Below, in pieces: positions 25,501-38,208 of a stretch of DNA of 64,000 nt. How positions within the stretch are numbered: the first letter of the stretch is position 1; every line of letters starts with the position of its first letter. The DNA is from Aplysia californica (Eukaryota; Mollusca; Gastropoda; Aplysiida; Aplysiidae): contig NW_004797816.1 in NCBI RefSeq assembly GCF_000002075.1, positions 258,380 through 322,379 on the forward strand, in the 5' to 3' direction. Made by a program: the position numbers and the translations under genes. The notes beneath the pieces were generated by a model. The model saw only the letters and a list, made by a program, of their open reading frames with translations, was not told the origin of the DNA and made no database searches.

Positions 25501-28500
25501 TGACATTTCTGTCTCCCTGCAGTAATTCCTCAAGAGTTTCATGAGAACATCAGCTCCAAGACAGTGACTGGACTTGAGCAGCTCAGCTCTAGCAACAAAG
25601 TAATCCACTTTTGACTGGGTCTGGAACAGAGAAAGCATGTCAAATCTGTATTAACATTATAAAACATAACATTTGAAAGGAGAAACATTAAAATATCACC
25701 AAAGTCGTCTTCACAATACAACCAAAACCTGGACTAGCAGTCATGTATACTAATGGACACTGTTACATGACATTTCTACTTAATCGAAATGCCAATCAAA
25801 GTAACTTTTTAATGTCTTGCAACTGAAATAACCTTTAAAAAATGCTAACCAAACATCAGACTTTCCAGCAGCTGATGTCATTTTTCGAGGATTTTAGGGC
25901 CCAGGGGGTTAAAGGCAGACCGTCCCCCTTATGTTTGAGAATTTTTGGTTTCAGGGCATCCTAAGTATGCCATCTCTGGCTATTCAAGCCTAAATTTAAC
26001 AAGAAAATAAGTGAGAAAAAAAACATACCTTGCATACATAATTTTCGCTCGTGTTAATCCATATAAATCAAAAGCCATGCTTTCTCCCTTGTACCGATAC
26101 TGTACATCCACAACAGCAGTGTAACAGCTAGATCTATAAAACTTGACAGTTAATGTTCAACTTTTTTCTGCTTGTGTTGGTGTAGAATCCTTATAATAAT
26201 AGTATAACAGCTTGATTTCTAGATCTAGATATCTACATCCACATCTAAATAACTTGACAGCTTATATTCAACTTAAATCCACAACAATATTTACAAATAC
26301 ACAAGTCTGATAAAAAAAATCAAGCTCTCTTGACAGGCCCAAGATCTATTGAACCACAATCGTCATTTCTTCCTCCAAGATCTATTGAACCACAATCGTC
26401 ATTTCTTCCTCCAAGATCTATTGAACCACAATCGTCATTTCTTCCTCCAAGATCTATTGAACCACAATCGTCATTTCTTCCTCCAAGATCTATTGAACCA
26501 CAATCGTCATTTCTTCCTCCAAGATCTATTGAACCACAATCGTCATTTCTTCCTCCAAGATCTATTGAACCACAATCGTCATTTCTTCCTCCAAGATCTA
26601 TTGAACCACAATCGTCATTTCTTCCTCCAAGATCTATTGAACCACAATCGTCATTTCTTCCTCTTGTTTACAAAAGCTGGTGCTCTTCTTCTTGTGCTTC
26701 AGAAAGTGAAAGTAAAAGACACTGTCTAGACCTTCAAATAAAACAGCACTTCCGGTATGGGTAGTCTATTGTTGACTATTAGCAATAACGAAAACATTTT
26801 ATTTCGCATTTTTAAAATAATTTTTTTGGGGGGGGCACAAATTTTCACGGAAATTTTTCCATTTGCGGAATTCTGCTAATTTGCAGAAATCCACAAAATT
26901 GCGGAAGACTGGAAGCACTGAAACATGACGATTTAAACTTTTCCATAAAGCAGACTGATACGGCGAAAACAGTTTCAGGCTATCTTGTAACAAACCCAAT
27001 CATTATCAATTAAAGTTTATCACATACCCCTTTCCCCTCCCTCCAACACCAAAGGTTCTGTAACAGTCGTTCGTTCCCCAACTGATTGCAATTCAAACAA
27101 AAGCCACACAAATATTCCTGGAGCTTCTGAGATGTTTCCAGGCAACCTTTTTCTAAAGCCATAAAGCAACCCCCCCCCCCCATATAAATCTTCAAGGCTG
27201 CCCTGTTATAGCAGCAGCATAGAGCAGACATTTTAAATTTCGCGTTCAGTGCTGGACCCAGATACAATTGGGAAACACTGCCCCTTACAGAAGTATCTAC
27301 CGTACAGGGTAATTACCAGGTGATTCCGCTGCTCTTGTGTAGAAGCCTTGAAGGCTACAGTCGGTAATTCCAGCCTGAGGTGCTTCAACCAAGCCTCAAC
27401 ATTCTCTTTCGGAACAAGATCTGGGAGAATAGAAAATCAAAATAAATAATCAAGACTTTCACTGGGAAATACTACCATTGAAGCATCAAATTAAGTTTTA
27501 CAGTTACATAAGAAATATTACATTGGTATTTTGTACATCACTGCTGTCTATCAAATGAAACAGAGATATGGTTTTGTAAGTAAGAGAGCAACATGAACAA
27601 CAATGTAATTGTACAAGCCGTTATTACTGTAATCAAGCAGTGCAGACCCGATATCTTAAGCATAGCTGCCACTCAGGAATTTCAAAAAAGGAGGAAATTC
27701 ATGCGAAGGCGGACGCGCGCTCTCCGAAGGCCGGAGTAAAACCAGTGAGATCCAGAGGCAATATGTAGTAATATATACTGGAAAATCTAGCCTATGGTTT
27801 TGGAAGGGAAAACTGTCATATTTGTTAACCATAGGCAACTGAATTAAAATGTATTTGAAAGAAAAAAAAACAACAACAAAAAACAAAACAAAGGCACTAA
27901 GTAGACTAACAAGCATTTGTTGAGTCAATTTGACACAGTTTGGACTTGGTGACTTAACTTACTAATCCTTCTGTAGTGTGTAGATTTAACCTGAATTAAA
28001 ATTATAGCCTAGGCTATCTAATCTAGTCTAATCTAGATCTAGAATCTAGATATCTAAATTATATGTGTAAATCTAGATTATATCTAGAGATAGATCTAGA
28101 ATCTAGATCTAGAGTCTAAATTCACTTCAACAGTCACATTAGCCGTCATGTAAACAAACGGGACCGCAATTGTGCAGGAGTGCTGCGGGCCGCGATTTCT
28201 TTATCGCACCAAACGCAAAGTGCAGCAAGCGGAGCTCCTTTTATTTTTGCATTCTGCATCAATTTCTCTCGAATTTCCGCCGTTTTCAATGATAATTCGG
28301 CGTGGTAACGTCCCGATGTCCGATCGACACTGTGTTGCTCCACAATAAAAAAAAAGTGAAACTAGCGCTACGCTTAGAAGAATGGAAGTAGAAAGCTACA
28401 GGCGGACATGCACAAGCTGCGTTTTCGTCTCTCTCCCGGTTCGGTGTTTTCCGCGTGTAAAAAAGTATCGCAATTTGCGACCGAGCGCGTCCAGTGGAGG

Positions 28501-31500
28501 AAGGAGGAAAGTAGCGGGAAAAGCTAGATGAAGCGGAGTTTTTAGCGGAAAAGTGGCAGCTATGCTTAAGATGTCATTAGGTGAGAAGGACTACATAGGA
28601 ACAACTTTACTAAGCCATATTGGAGAAATTGACTGGATTCGCACTCGTTAAGAGACCAGATATTAATTGGTTTCTAAAATAATCAAATGAAGCCAAGTAA
28701 GATAAGGTAAATAAAGATAAATCTTTGTTATCAAAATACTGGCCCACTGACTTGGGTGTTTCACCCCCCCCCCACACACATATTCTCTCAGTACAGGATG
28801 CTGAATATATAAATGGTATATCAAACCGTGAAATTCTTACTTGGGTGAACAGAGGTAAAACAAAGCTGTGCAGTTCACCATTTTCTCCACGGTAACATCC
28901 TCAGGATTAACATAGCCGGGAGTTGAACCTACTTGGTCATAACTTTGAGTCCCCTAACTTAACCACAAAGACACCAATACCACTTACAACCAGCATTGAA
29001 ATATACATAAACTCAAAACCAAAAGAAAAATAAATTATTTTTTAAAATTTTGAAATATCACAGGTTTCCGGAAATACGGCTATAATTTTTCTTCTTACCT
29101 ATTTTGTTTAGTACAAGTATCAACTTCTTTGCACCGTTTGCTGACCTGACAGCATCTTCCAGCTCCACACAGCGGCTGCCCAAGGGGTCTCTGGCATCCA
29201 ATACCTCTAAGACAACATCTGCCGTTTCCACAACCTGTCATCACAAGAATATACTTATTATAATCCCAAGTCAAATTGTCTTGCTAAAAATTAAAATCAC
29301 ACTTCACTTATGGAGAATGAAGAGGTAAATCACCACATATTTACCCTCATTAGAAAATACAGTATTTCTCACTACTTTAAAAAACTGACATGTTGGACAG
29401 TGATCAGTTATCTCAATTTTTGGGAACTTTTGTCTAATACTTTTATTTCAGTAACACTTTTTGTCTGGACGACCATACTAACAAAAAATGATAAATGACC
29501 TGTCTAACTTTGGAAAGTAAAATAATAACAAAACACAGTAAATGTGCACACAGTGTGGAGCCACTGCATGGTGGGAAAAGAACAGTTCTTTCTCCAATTC
29601 GCCAAATTTGAGACCACATGGAAAGTCCAGAAAAGAAACACTGACAACAAAAATAAACTTCTAATAAGTCAAAACTTCAAACAATTTTTATGTATGCACT
29701 TCATAGCGAAAAACAATTTCAAGTTGAACGCCTTGTTCATCGAGGGCTGTTTCTCGTTTGTATGTAACCAATAGTTTTGTCAGCCAATATTTCAGCACCG
29801 TTAACTTCACTATAGCTTATATAGTGCTACCTCTAACCTATCAGTGGGAAATTGTAATAAAACTGAGTAGAAATAAATGCTCTGAGCAATGAATATACAG
29901 TTTGATTATAGATAAAATGGATTCGGTTTCGTAGATTTTTGTTACGACTGTAAACAATTGAGCTGTGTTGAGCATCAGCTGAACTGGTCAACCATGCACC
30001 AAAGAGTTAAATAAATAATAGACAATAGATAGCATTCGTATAGTGCAAATTCCTGCTCAACAGCAAATTCTATCATGCACTTTACAATCTATGTATTACC
30101 CCACTAGACCTGATAGCATTCTGAAACAATCTCAACTTCTTGAGCAGCATACAGTGAAACCTGCCATTTTATAAAACCGTAACACCTCAATTCATTAAAA
30201 GTGGGTGTAAAGAACGTGCGCATTATTTTACGCTCACCTTGCTAAATTCCTTGTAGAACGTTTTTCTTGAGTTTTCTGCAGACTTGCTTACATTGCTGGA
30301 TGGCAAGTCCTCTGTCAGACTGCTAGTTTCAATCTGTTCAGGGGGGGGGGGGGGGGGGAGGAGAGGAGAAGACAAAATGTAACATTTACTTGAAAGACTA
30401 ACACATCCACTTCTCACATATGTCTAAAAAGATCTGAAGCAACAAATTTGTATTACTTGACTAATACATAGAGAATGAAAGGCATTGTAGTCATCAAAAC
30501 AAACCCTATAAGATGTACCTCTCTTACCCTTTTGTCATAGGCCGCTTGTCTCTTTTGGGCATCTTTCATAATGCCAGCTAAATTTCTGTTCTGGTTTTGA
30601 AGTCTCTCTCTCGCTTTTTTCTGTGATGCCTTCTTCTTCAGTCGCTCTTGTTCTTTCTGTTCAGATATAAAAGTAGGAAAACAAAAATCCATGACATTAA
30701 TTTTTTTTTAATCTCCCAAAAAGTGTAGGAAGCACAAAGTGAAAGAAGTATTAAAAAAAAAACCCCAAAAACCCAGCCAGTAGAGAACAAACAAATAAAA
30801 TAAAAATGAGAACAACTCGAAATGTAAGGAGACAGTTTCTATGAAAGGAAAGGAGAATTGACATAACCTCAAAAAAATTTCAACATCCCATCATCACGTA
30901 AGGAAAAGAAGTTCAAATGAATTGGAAAGAAAAATCCATTCAAATGAAAGCTATGAATTCATAATAATGAGAAGTGACATTTTGCCCCCCCCCCCCCCCC
31001 CACCATACTTGTATTACAATTCAAGATCCAAACTCATGATTTCATTTCAAAGAAGCTGCTCTAACCTTGAAAGACAGATTCCCTCCTTTTTATCAGGAAA
31101 AAAAAGGAGAAACCTTTGGAAACAAAGAAAAAACTAATCCATTTTATAAAGCTGAATATTGCTATTATAATTATTGATACCACAAAAGAAAGATATAATG
31201 AATAAAAAAACAATTCTTAAAACCCTTCACTTATTAAACCCAAACCTTAAAATTAACTCTGCAGGAAGAATACAATTGTTACCCTTTCTTTGTATGCCTC
31301 AGCCTCTTTAATAACCTCCTCTTTGAACGGCAAAATGTTAGGTATACCAGGGTCTTTGCCACGGCCTGAAAAAAAAGCATGTTCATAGGTAAACTTTTAA
31401 AAATTCATTCAACATCTTTCCTGTCCAATAACTAAAATGTTTACTTGACCACTTAAATCTTTATGCTCAATTTTTATTAGAGACTGGAGAATAAAATGAA

Positions 31501-32909
31501 CAAAGCACTAAGTAGATTTTTAAAAACCAACATACCTGTCTCTCTATGTATGTATTTTTTTCATAATTCAAATGTAAGAGAGCCTCTTTTTATGGAAATA
31601 TTAGGACTTTTTACTTAAAAGATTAACAAGTAGTAAGTATGCTATTTGAAGGTAAATTGGTTAACACAACAAAAAGTCAATGATGTTGGTCATGAATACT
31701 ATTAGAATACCGAACCAGACATGCTATGATATGGGTACTGAAATAAAATCAACGAGACCGTGGTTTACCAAAAAAACCCATATCCTTTGTAGAATAAAAG
31801 CCCTCCCTGAAAACACTGACAAACAATTGCAATTGATAATTATTAGTGTAATTGATACCAACAACCAAAAGGTTAAAAGCGATTCACTTTTTAAAAACTG
31901 CATTCTTCTATACAGAAAAATAGAACCTATAACAGACATCACCTGATTTGTCAACGCACCATGCTAGACCTTACCTTTCTTGGGATTTTTCTTTGCCTCT
32001 TTTTTCAGCTTTCTTTTGTGCTCCCGCACCTGAAACAAAAATTTGCGTAAAAATTAAAGATGCTTGCTACATATCAAAATGTCATTCTCATACACAGTTT
32101 CAAAAGTTAAAACAGACATATTCAGTACAGGAATGTCACATTTATTCTATAAAGCCAACACTTTTTTTCTCTTTAAAAGCCTATCATATCAATTTCCATG
32201 TCATATTCATATCCTCCTATAAACATACACTAATAATTTGTTTTAATGAACTAGAATATTTATTTATAGAGTACCAGTATTCTTCTAGGCCTATGAATGG
32301 AGAGGATATAAAAAGTACATGTTTTGATTTCAAGCATAAGAATTGTTTCTTGTTAACCTCCCTCCAGAGGCCATGAGACAACTTGAACTGTTTGTAAGAG
32401 GGGATGTGCTTCAATATATTGCACTAAACCGCTTGAAATTACTCTCAGCAAAACACACTTTAGAGCCTATATTGAATATTCAGCAATTAAGTAATTTTTT
32501 AGAACCCAACGTGAAAACAAGAAAAAAAAAATCCCACCTAAAAATAATAACAAGAAATAAAGAGAAGCCAGGAACAACTTTTTCTACACTAACTATCTAG
32601 GCAGAGTAACAATCTGTGTGATTTTCAAATCCTTCATTGATGGCTATTGGAGGATTGAGCGAAACTCTTAACTCTAAGCTGGCAGACAAAATTTACTACG
32701 TTTCTTCTGAGGGCCAACACAAGAATATCATACAAAAGACGTTTCGATTAAACACCTCAACAACAAAGTAGTGGTAGAGAGACAGAGACAGGGGAGCAAG
32801 TGAAGGACAACAAACTCTTGAGTTGCTGAACATAACGTCTGCATACAAAAACATACCTTTCTTTCAACTTTGACTCTTTGCTTTGTTGATTGTCGTTTAC
32901 TCTTTTTTT
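16570..32909 (-). CDS. GNL3: GNL3 / nucleostemin, circularly permuted nucleolar GTPase
   Basis: Fifteen exons, all GT-AG and phase-consistent: 32857-32909, 31975-32029, 31283-31365, 30528-30656, 30238-30333, 29099-29234, 27317-27420, 25482-25620, 24932-25019, 24546-24657, 23985-24050, 22088-22230, 20857-21002, 17685-17878, 16570-16762 (~579 codons; human GNL3 is ~549). Order: basic nucleolar N-terminus ([35 protein letters not shown]), coiled coil ([20 protein letters not shown]), then the G motifs in permuted order: G5-like DARDP, G4 NKID split by an intron, G1 [10 protein letters not shown]3 DSPG. An acidic stretch and a lysine-rich tail follow. Known role: nucleolar GTPase in ribosome biogenesis and cell proliferation. 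The start exon is unresolved: an ATG directly before GTAAGT at 33485-33487 is out of phase unless another acceptor is used. The exon at 16570 ends with one base over a codon at a good donor, so a terminal exon is missing; read-through would stop at 16496. Confidence 0.93.
16988..17344 (-). mobile_element. tRNA-derived SINE with LINE-type 3' tail and 9-bp target duplication
   Basis: Flanked by AGTGAGTGC at 16979-16987 and again at 17345-17353. On the minus strand the head reads CCGGGTCTAGAGGTTATGG (A-box-like), then GGGTTTGATACC (B-box-like, polymerase III promoter), a unique body, and a tail TGACCTTATGCAGTTGCGAG followed by TGCCATAAAATTTACTAAAA. The tail matches the 3' end of the Jockey-like LINE at 38209-40487, so the SINE probably borrows that LINE's machinery. 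It lies in the last visible GNL3 intron, same strand. Confidence 0.88.
18672..20197. mobile_element. Nested element with CAGAGATGCCAACC ends
   Basis: Inverted ends CAGAGATGCCAACCA (from 18678) and its complement (to 20191) are flanked by CGTTAT on both sides (18672-18677 and 20192-20197). Just inside, both ends carry words of the type 'cgtattttcg/acgtatttt'. No coding region with transposase motifs is visible. Superfamily is uncertain: a 6-bp duplication is unusual. It sits wholly inside the TA-flanked element 18170-20466. Confidence 0.75.
19184..19268. repeat. Tandem repeat, ~34-bp unit, 2.4 copies
   Basis: GTAGGTATAATTTACTATCA followed by CCCATCCAAGTAG occurs twice and then partially a third time. 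Confidence 0.8.
21616..22041. mobile_element. piggyBac-type MITE with TTAACTCAC ends
   Basis: Starts TTAACTCACTGAGCACCACG (21616) and ends, read inward, TTAACTCACCTAGCCCCGCT (22041). At 426 bp it is non-coding. It inserted only 47 bp downstream (in the gene's sense) of a GNL3 exon boundary at 22088, close to the splice donor. Confidence 0.72.
22481..23905. mobile_element. Mariner-like element with two 3' ends in opposite orientation
   Basis: Left TACGAGGTGCCTCAGAAAAG and right (complement) TACTTGGTGTGACTAAAAAG are related inverted ends with TA. Both flanks encode the same mariner 3' part: the minus strand at 22500-22680 and the plus strand at 23760-23870 share GGCAGAGAAGG-TGGGAAAGTGCAT. The plus strand at about 23610-23690 shows PPYSP and a degraded catalytic block ending in FPKLKG. 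So it is a fold-back derivative, not a simple copy. A hAT-type MITE interrupts it. In a GNL3 intron. Confidence 0.72.
22732..23418. mobile_element. hAT-type MITE with 8-bp target duplication, nested in the mariner
   Basis: ATGTGAGG stands on both sides (22732-22739 and 23411-23418). The element (22740-23410, 671 bp) begins TAGTGTTGGGCAGTAC and ends, complemented, TAGGAATGGGCAGGTACC. An 8-bp duplication and T-A-G-n-n-n-TGGGCA ends fit hAT. CCGGTACTGG-like words repeat inside both ends. No transposase is present. Confidence 0.88.
26339..26662. repeat. 36-bp minisatellite, nine near-identical copies
   Basis: Unit CCAAGATCTATTGAACCACA plus ATCGTCATTTCTTCCT, repeated nine times without visible change. 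As 36 is a multiple of three, frames stay open across it and would read [12 protein letters not shown] repeatedly on the plus strand. It lies in the GNL3 intron between exons 25482-25620 and 27317-27420, antisense to the gene, so I do not regard it as coding. Homogeneity suggests very recent expansion. Confidence 0.95.
27655..28570. mobile_element. Element with CATAGCTGCCACT ends and CTTAAG duplication
   Basis: Inverted ends CATAGCTGCCACT at 27661-27673 and its complement ending 28564, each flanked by CTTAAG (27655-27660, 28565-28570). Interior is non-coding as far as I can tell and includes an AGATCT/TCTAGA-rich block at about 28016-28130. The ends resemble those of the 18678-20191 element (CA-AG-TGCCA), so both may belong to one superfamily with 6-bp duplications. 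Confidence 0.75.
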
Positions 32910-33487
32910 CTGGAAAATAAAGAGATCTATATATTAACTTTATAACTCTAAAAACACACAGGTGGCTAAAAAGTAGCCACAGCGTAATAACATGCTTAAG
33001 TCAGATCATCATTCCGCCCACTGAGCTTTTTTTATTTTTCCTCTGAAATAAATGATAAAATAAAAAAATACAGCTAGCTTGATTTCTTCATTTTATATAT
33101 TATATTGCCAACAATTTTTGGCAAAAAAACCCCATCCAGTCATTAAATGTAAGACCAGTGTTAATGAATGCAATAAACAAAGAGAAGATAACACCCTCCC
33201 CCCCCAAAAGTCCAAAGTCTACGGGAAAGACTAGGCATCCATTTCATAAATTTGTACGTACAGGTGTGTGAGTGTGCGTAAAGTAAAGGAAGGGGGAGAG
33301 ATATGTTAGAAGCCTGAAGTACAGCTGAAGCTTGTCTAATAACCACCTGTCCACAACACCACTTCCCACCCTCACACCCATTCAACACAAACACTTTATC
33401 CTCGACAATAAAAGTGGCTGTCTTAGAAAATTGACATCTCCTGACTAAAGCAAACTTTCTTAACCCACTATTCCAGAGACTTACCAT

Positions 33488-36400
33488 GACTAAACACTGA
33501 CTGTTTTAACCAGTTAGAATGAGAATAAACATATATAACCATAGTTTCTGTGGTCTGTAATTCGCTGTGATTACTAGACAAGCCAGAATCACGTGAAATA
33601 AGAGAACAAACTCAGTGTAGCCTAGTGAGTGTAGGAGAATAAGGGAGCACAGGGGGTATATAAACAGACACGAAGGTTGAACCGGCCTTCCGAGCCACGA
33701 CTTAAATCTAGGCTGAGCAGGGATCGACGCTACTGGTGGTTCGACGCAGTGGATGGAGCTCTGGACCTGTAAGACCCACACACATCATTCCCCGCTCGAA
33801 ACAGTGAGTATTGAAAACAACGTAGATAGATTAACGAGTATTATCTAGGACTAGGATTATTAGATAGCCCTTATCCTCACATTACAGTTTCGCAATTAAA
33901 GGTAGTTCAATTGTGGCTGTGATTGGCACCTTTGTGTGTAACTTTTACTTGAAATACAAAAGTGACAGAAACATCCAATTTTCTTCAGCAAAAGTTTGGT
34001 CCATTTTCATTAAAAATGAAACTAGAACTGGAATGCTTTTTTGCAGAAGGGCTAAAGTTTCCATTGTGAAACCATCACAGACTGTCCCTGTGAGGCCTGG
34101 TCCTGGTGGTACGACAATTTCTCAGAGGTGGATGGGTATTACAACTATCTTCAGCCAAGACAATAGATAAGAGAGAGCTGAAACAGGCACTGCAAACTGA
34201 TTATTCTCACCCGGGCTAAGGATAAAGTGAGAATAAAAAAATACTATTCTCACCCCGCGTGAGAATAATGAAAGCCAACTATTCTCACCCAGTTTTTTCA
34301 TTTCGGGCATCATAGGACCCCTGTCACTGAGCGCTCAGGCGACAAAACTCGCCTCCCTCTCTCACTCCGCTGAGCACGCGAGGCGACTAAAATCGCCAAC
34401 AGACAGGCCAGCTCTCGAGCGCGGGAGGCGACTATTGTCGATTTGGGAGAAATCCTTATCTTTTGAGAAAATATAGCGTCACCTTTTGTTGCTAAAGTAT
34501 TTATTTATTTATTGGTAATGGAAAATTTTAATCTTGAATGGTTTATTAACCAATCAAAATTCAAAAAAAAAAAAGCCTAGATCTAGGGTCAAGGCATTGC
34601 GTGCCTTAAAAATAACTGTGGGTTCTGTTAGGGATAACAATTAAACATGTTTTTTGTGTTGTAAACAAATGCCAATTCTAACATTACAATGACAAACTAT
34701 TACAAACATTATTTCATTAAACAGCTTTCAGTTAAGGCTATCATTTTTACAAACATACTACCCTGGCAAGTGAATTCCTTTCTGAATTTATAATATATTT
34801 ACACCCGTCAAGGATTTTGGTGAAGATATTCGTGCGTACTCTCAACTCAAGATTTTTTTTAATGAAACAATAACAATCCCAGCGGGAGCCTAGAAAAACC
34901 GGCCAGCGCTCTGGGGCAGGTCACGAACGGTCACTCTCACAATTCACAAATTATTTTCTATCATCCGTTCTCAACACCCAAGTAGATCCAAAAAAATCCA
35001 TTGCATGCCCCCCCTGAAACCTCCCATGTTTTTGGTAGGTGTGGTCAGGGGGGCAAGCCCCCCTTAAACCCCCTTTGCCTTCAAGCCTTGTTTGTATACA
35101 AGTGAAATTTTACTGCTCATTTTGTAGGCATGATCTGCTATCAACAATAAAACATCGATACACCGAACACTTCAGTCAGTATCGATATCCATTAGTCTTT
35201 GCATGTGTGATTTAGTGCTAGATCTAGATCTAGATCTAGATCTAACAGGACCGCAATTGTACAGGAGTGCCCCCATCATTAGCTCATTAGCCTTTTTAGG
35301 GAAGTCCTCCCTCTCCGAGCCTCCAACTCCGACCCCACCGGCCCACGCATCTTCTCTGTACTACTGTAGTGATAGAAGGCTACACACAAACACATTGACA
35401 TTTCCTCTCTCACAACACAATAGATAGATCTCTAGATCTAGATTCTATATCTAGATCTAGACAGATTAGTGTTTAGATCTAGATCTAGACTAGATCTAGT
35501 TCACGTCGTATCAAGTCTTAAGACTTTAGGTAAGATTGAAGAATACCGGACCAGCGGACTGACTTTGCCTATGTCTCAACTTAGGAATTCATAATTTTGC
35601 CGTTTTTAATATCTCTCTCAATGGAGAATCTCCGACCGGTAGATCTATTCACTAAAATTTTGTCAGGGGGCAGACCCCCCTGGACCCCTCCTCCCACTTT
35701 CTCGCGCAATAATGTACGAGTGGTCCGGTATTCTTCAATCTTCCCAGTCTTTAGTACAAATAAGCCCACAGCAAAATACAGCAATGCAGTCCGGGCGACT
35801 CAAGACACCCTGTGGCTATTATTTTCATTTTCATCTCCGACATCATTTTATTTTTGTTAAATCCACGTGGGTTATGATGTTGACGTTGGTAACTCGTTAA
35901 TTTCAATGCCCAGGTCAAGCTGGGACATACGTCAAAGCAAAATACAACCTTCTCCTTTTGAAGAAATGGTAAATAATATCAAGTTGACAATTTGGACACT
36001 TACTTATCTTCGCCATAGTGATTGTGTTGCCTTTGCAAAACCAAAGAGTATGAACGCTGGACACAAAATTCTAAGAGAAAACGTGAACAATGTTGGCCAG
36101 GCTCAGGGCAGCAAGAAAAGATGTTCGATCTGAACAGATAACTCATTCCTTTTTAAAAAAACCGCTAACAATATATTTCAGACAATAAGCACTCTGGACA
36201 GGGATTTTTCAATACATTATCAAATAATAAACATATTTGGGCACTAAGGTTGGGAGAAAAATCTGAGGAATGTCCAAATCAAAGATTTAGACATTTTGAA
36301 AAATGCCCTTCTATTGGAGCCATCTTGGCAAGTGTGAAAGTGGAAGTAGACCCAGAGACTCTCTGGTAGACCAAACACATTGCCGGAAACACCAAGAACA

Positions 36401-36685
36401 CAAAAAGTGCAGCAGTATAAAATGTTCGCCAAAAGTCTGTTTACTTCGTAGTTTTAGTTTTACTTTATATAAATATTAATTTGTGTGCTTGCAAAGGATG
36501 CCCGCGCGGTTGATAAAATATTATTGTTTAGCATATTGACTTTTAAAAATTCAATCCTAGACACGCAATAGAATATTGAACAGGCTTGATTGACCCCAAA
36601 CCTGTCCATTAGTTTTACGCACTTTTCTTAATCTGTTGGGCCAATGAAATATAGGCCCCTATATCCACCGTTACTCCCCCCCCCC
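33488..36685. other. Intergenic region upstream of GNL3
   Basis: Should hold the GNL3 promoter and perhaps its first exon. Visible: repeated words 'attctcaccc/gggtgagaat' at 34198-34290, AGATCT/TCTAGA runs at 35216-35243 and 35424-35500, and GGGGGC-CCCCCC palindromic stretches at 35008-35075 and 35664-35692 of the kind seen in dispersed repeats. No gene is supported. A frame at 35867-36133 (89 residues) has no recognised motif. Confidence 0.45.
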
Positions 36686-37283
<598 letters not shown>

Positions 37284-37433
37284 ATTCATTGGCTCTTACC
37301 TACAGACGCTCGCACAAATATATATATGTAATTAGATCTAAGTGTCTAAGTCGATACTTGATGTGTTTCAGTATTATGTTTGTATGTGTGTGTGTGTCGG
37401 AAAGGGGGGGGGGGGCACGTATGTATATCTATG

Positions 37434-38208
37434 AATAATGGGCTGAACGAGAGAAGCGTGCTGTCAACTCACTCTTTATTACATCAAGGCTTCATAAATC
37501 GAGGACGACTCTGATTATAATCCCAAACATCACATTCAGCGTCTTTGTCACTTGAACAGAAATTGGCTCCTTTCTAAATTAAATGAAAAACTGCCCAATG
37601 AAACCAAACTGTGCTTAGACTGCTTATTTAATTAGGCGTGTTAGCGCTTTACAAGTGTGCGGGTGCGCGTGTGTGTTTATCCGTGTGTGTTGTAGTATTT
37701 ATAGTAGGCGATAGTTCCACAACAAACTACAGACAATCTCAATAGCGATCAACCCATTTGCCTCCTTCCTTTTTCTGGTATCAGGCCCTATTTACGTGCC
37801 CTGTCTTATGTTTGAGTTTTAGTAAGAGTTTTATGGCACTTGCAACACAATAAGGTCATACAAGGGCCGGAGATTAGAGGTGTTACAAGGGAGTAACAAA
37901 CACAACAAAAAAAGAAGGAGAGATTAGGACGATAGATGTTTGATAGGAGGGGAACAAACCACACCAGAGCAACCGCCAACCACTCACCTGTCTTATGTAG
38001 ATAGAACTGACCATCCGAGTCTGCGTGGGGAAAGCGGTGTTTATGCAAAGGAAACTGTTGGTCTTTACCGTGTCTCTACTCTTGTTGCTTTGACTCGCCG
38101 TCTAATTCATAGAACCTTTCTGATGGAGCCTTTTCTTAAGAAGTGATGTCTGCCTTGTGGAGAGTAGGCGCCTAATGTGCCCAGAACGAAAATGCTGGTG
38201 AGCTTTCT
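37434..38208. repeat. ~770-bp direct repeat, copy 1
   Basis: Aligns along its whole length with 40488-41260, sharing for example GACGACTCTGATTATAAT and GATGTCTGCCTTGT, with point differences and a few small indels. It contains a family B LINE tail in the middle (37818-37985). The repeat ends exactly where the LINE at 38209 begins. Not assigned to a family. Confidence 0.9.

Noticed and set aside
26330-26764. Open frames of 144 and 126 codons with [12 protein letters not shown] or [12 protein letters not shown] repeats
   Set aside because: They arise from a 36-bp minisatellite whose length keeps every frame open, and they lie antisense in a GNL3 intron.
33161-33487. 108-codon minus-strand frame starting at the candidate GNL3 ATG
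   Set aside because: GTAAGT follows the ATG directly, so the rest is probably intron read-through.
33501-33804. Possible solo LTR upstream of GNL3 (begins TG, ends CA, with TATATAAA at about 33657)
   Set aside because: No clear target duplication, no second copy and no internal region in the window. Family cannot be assigned.
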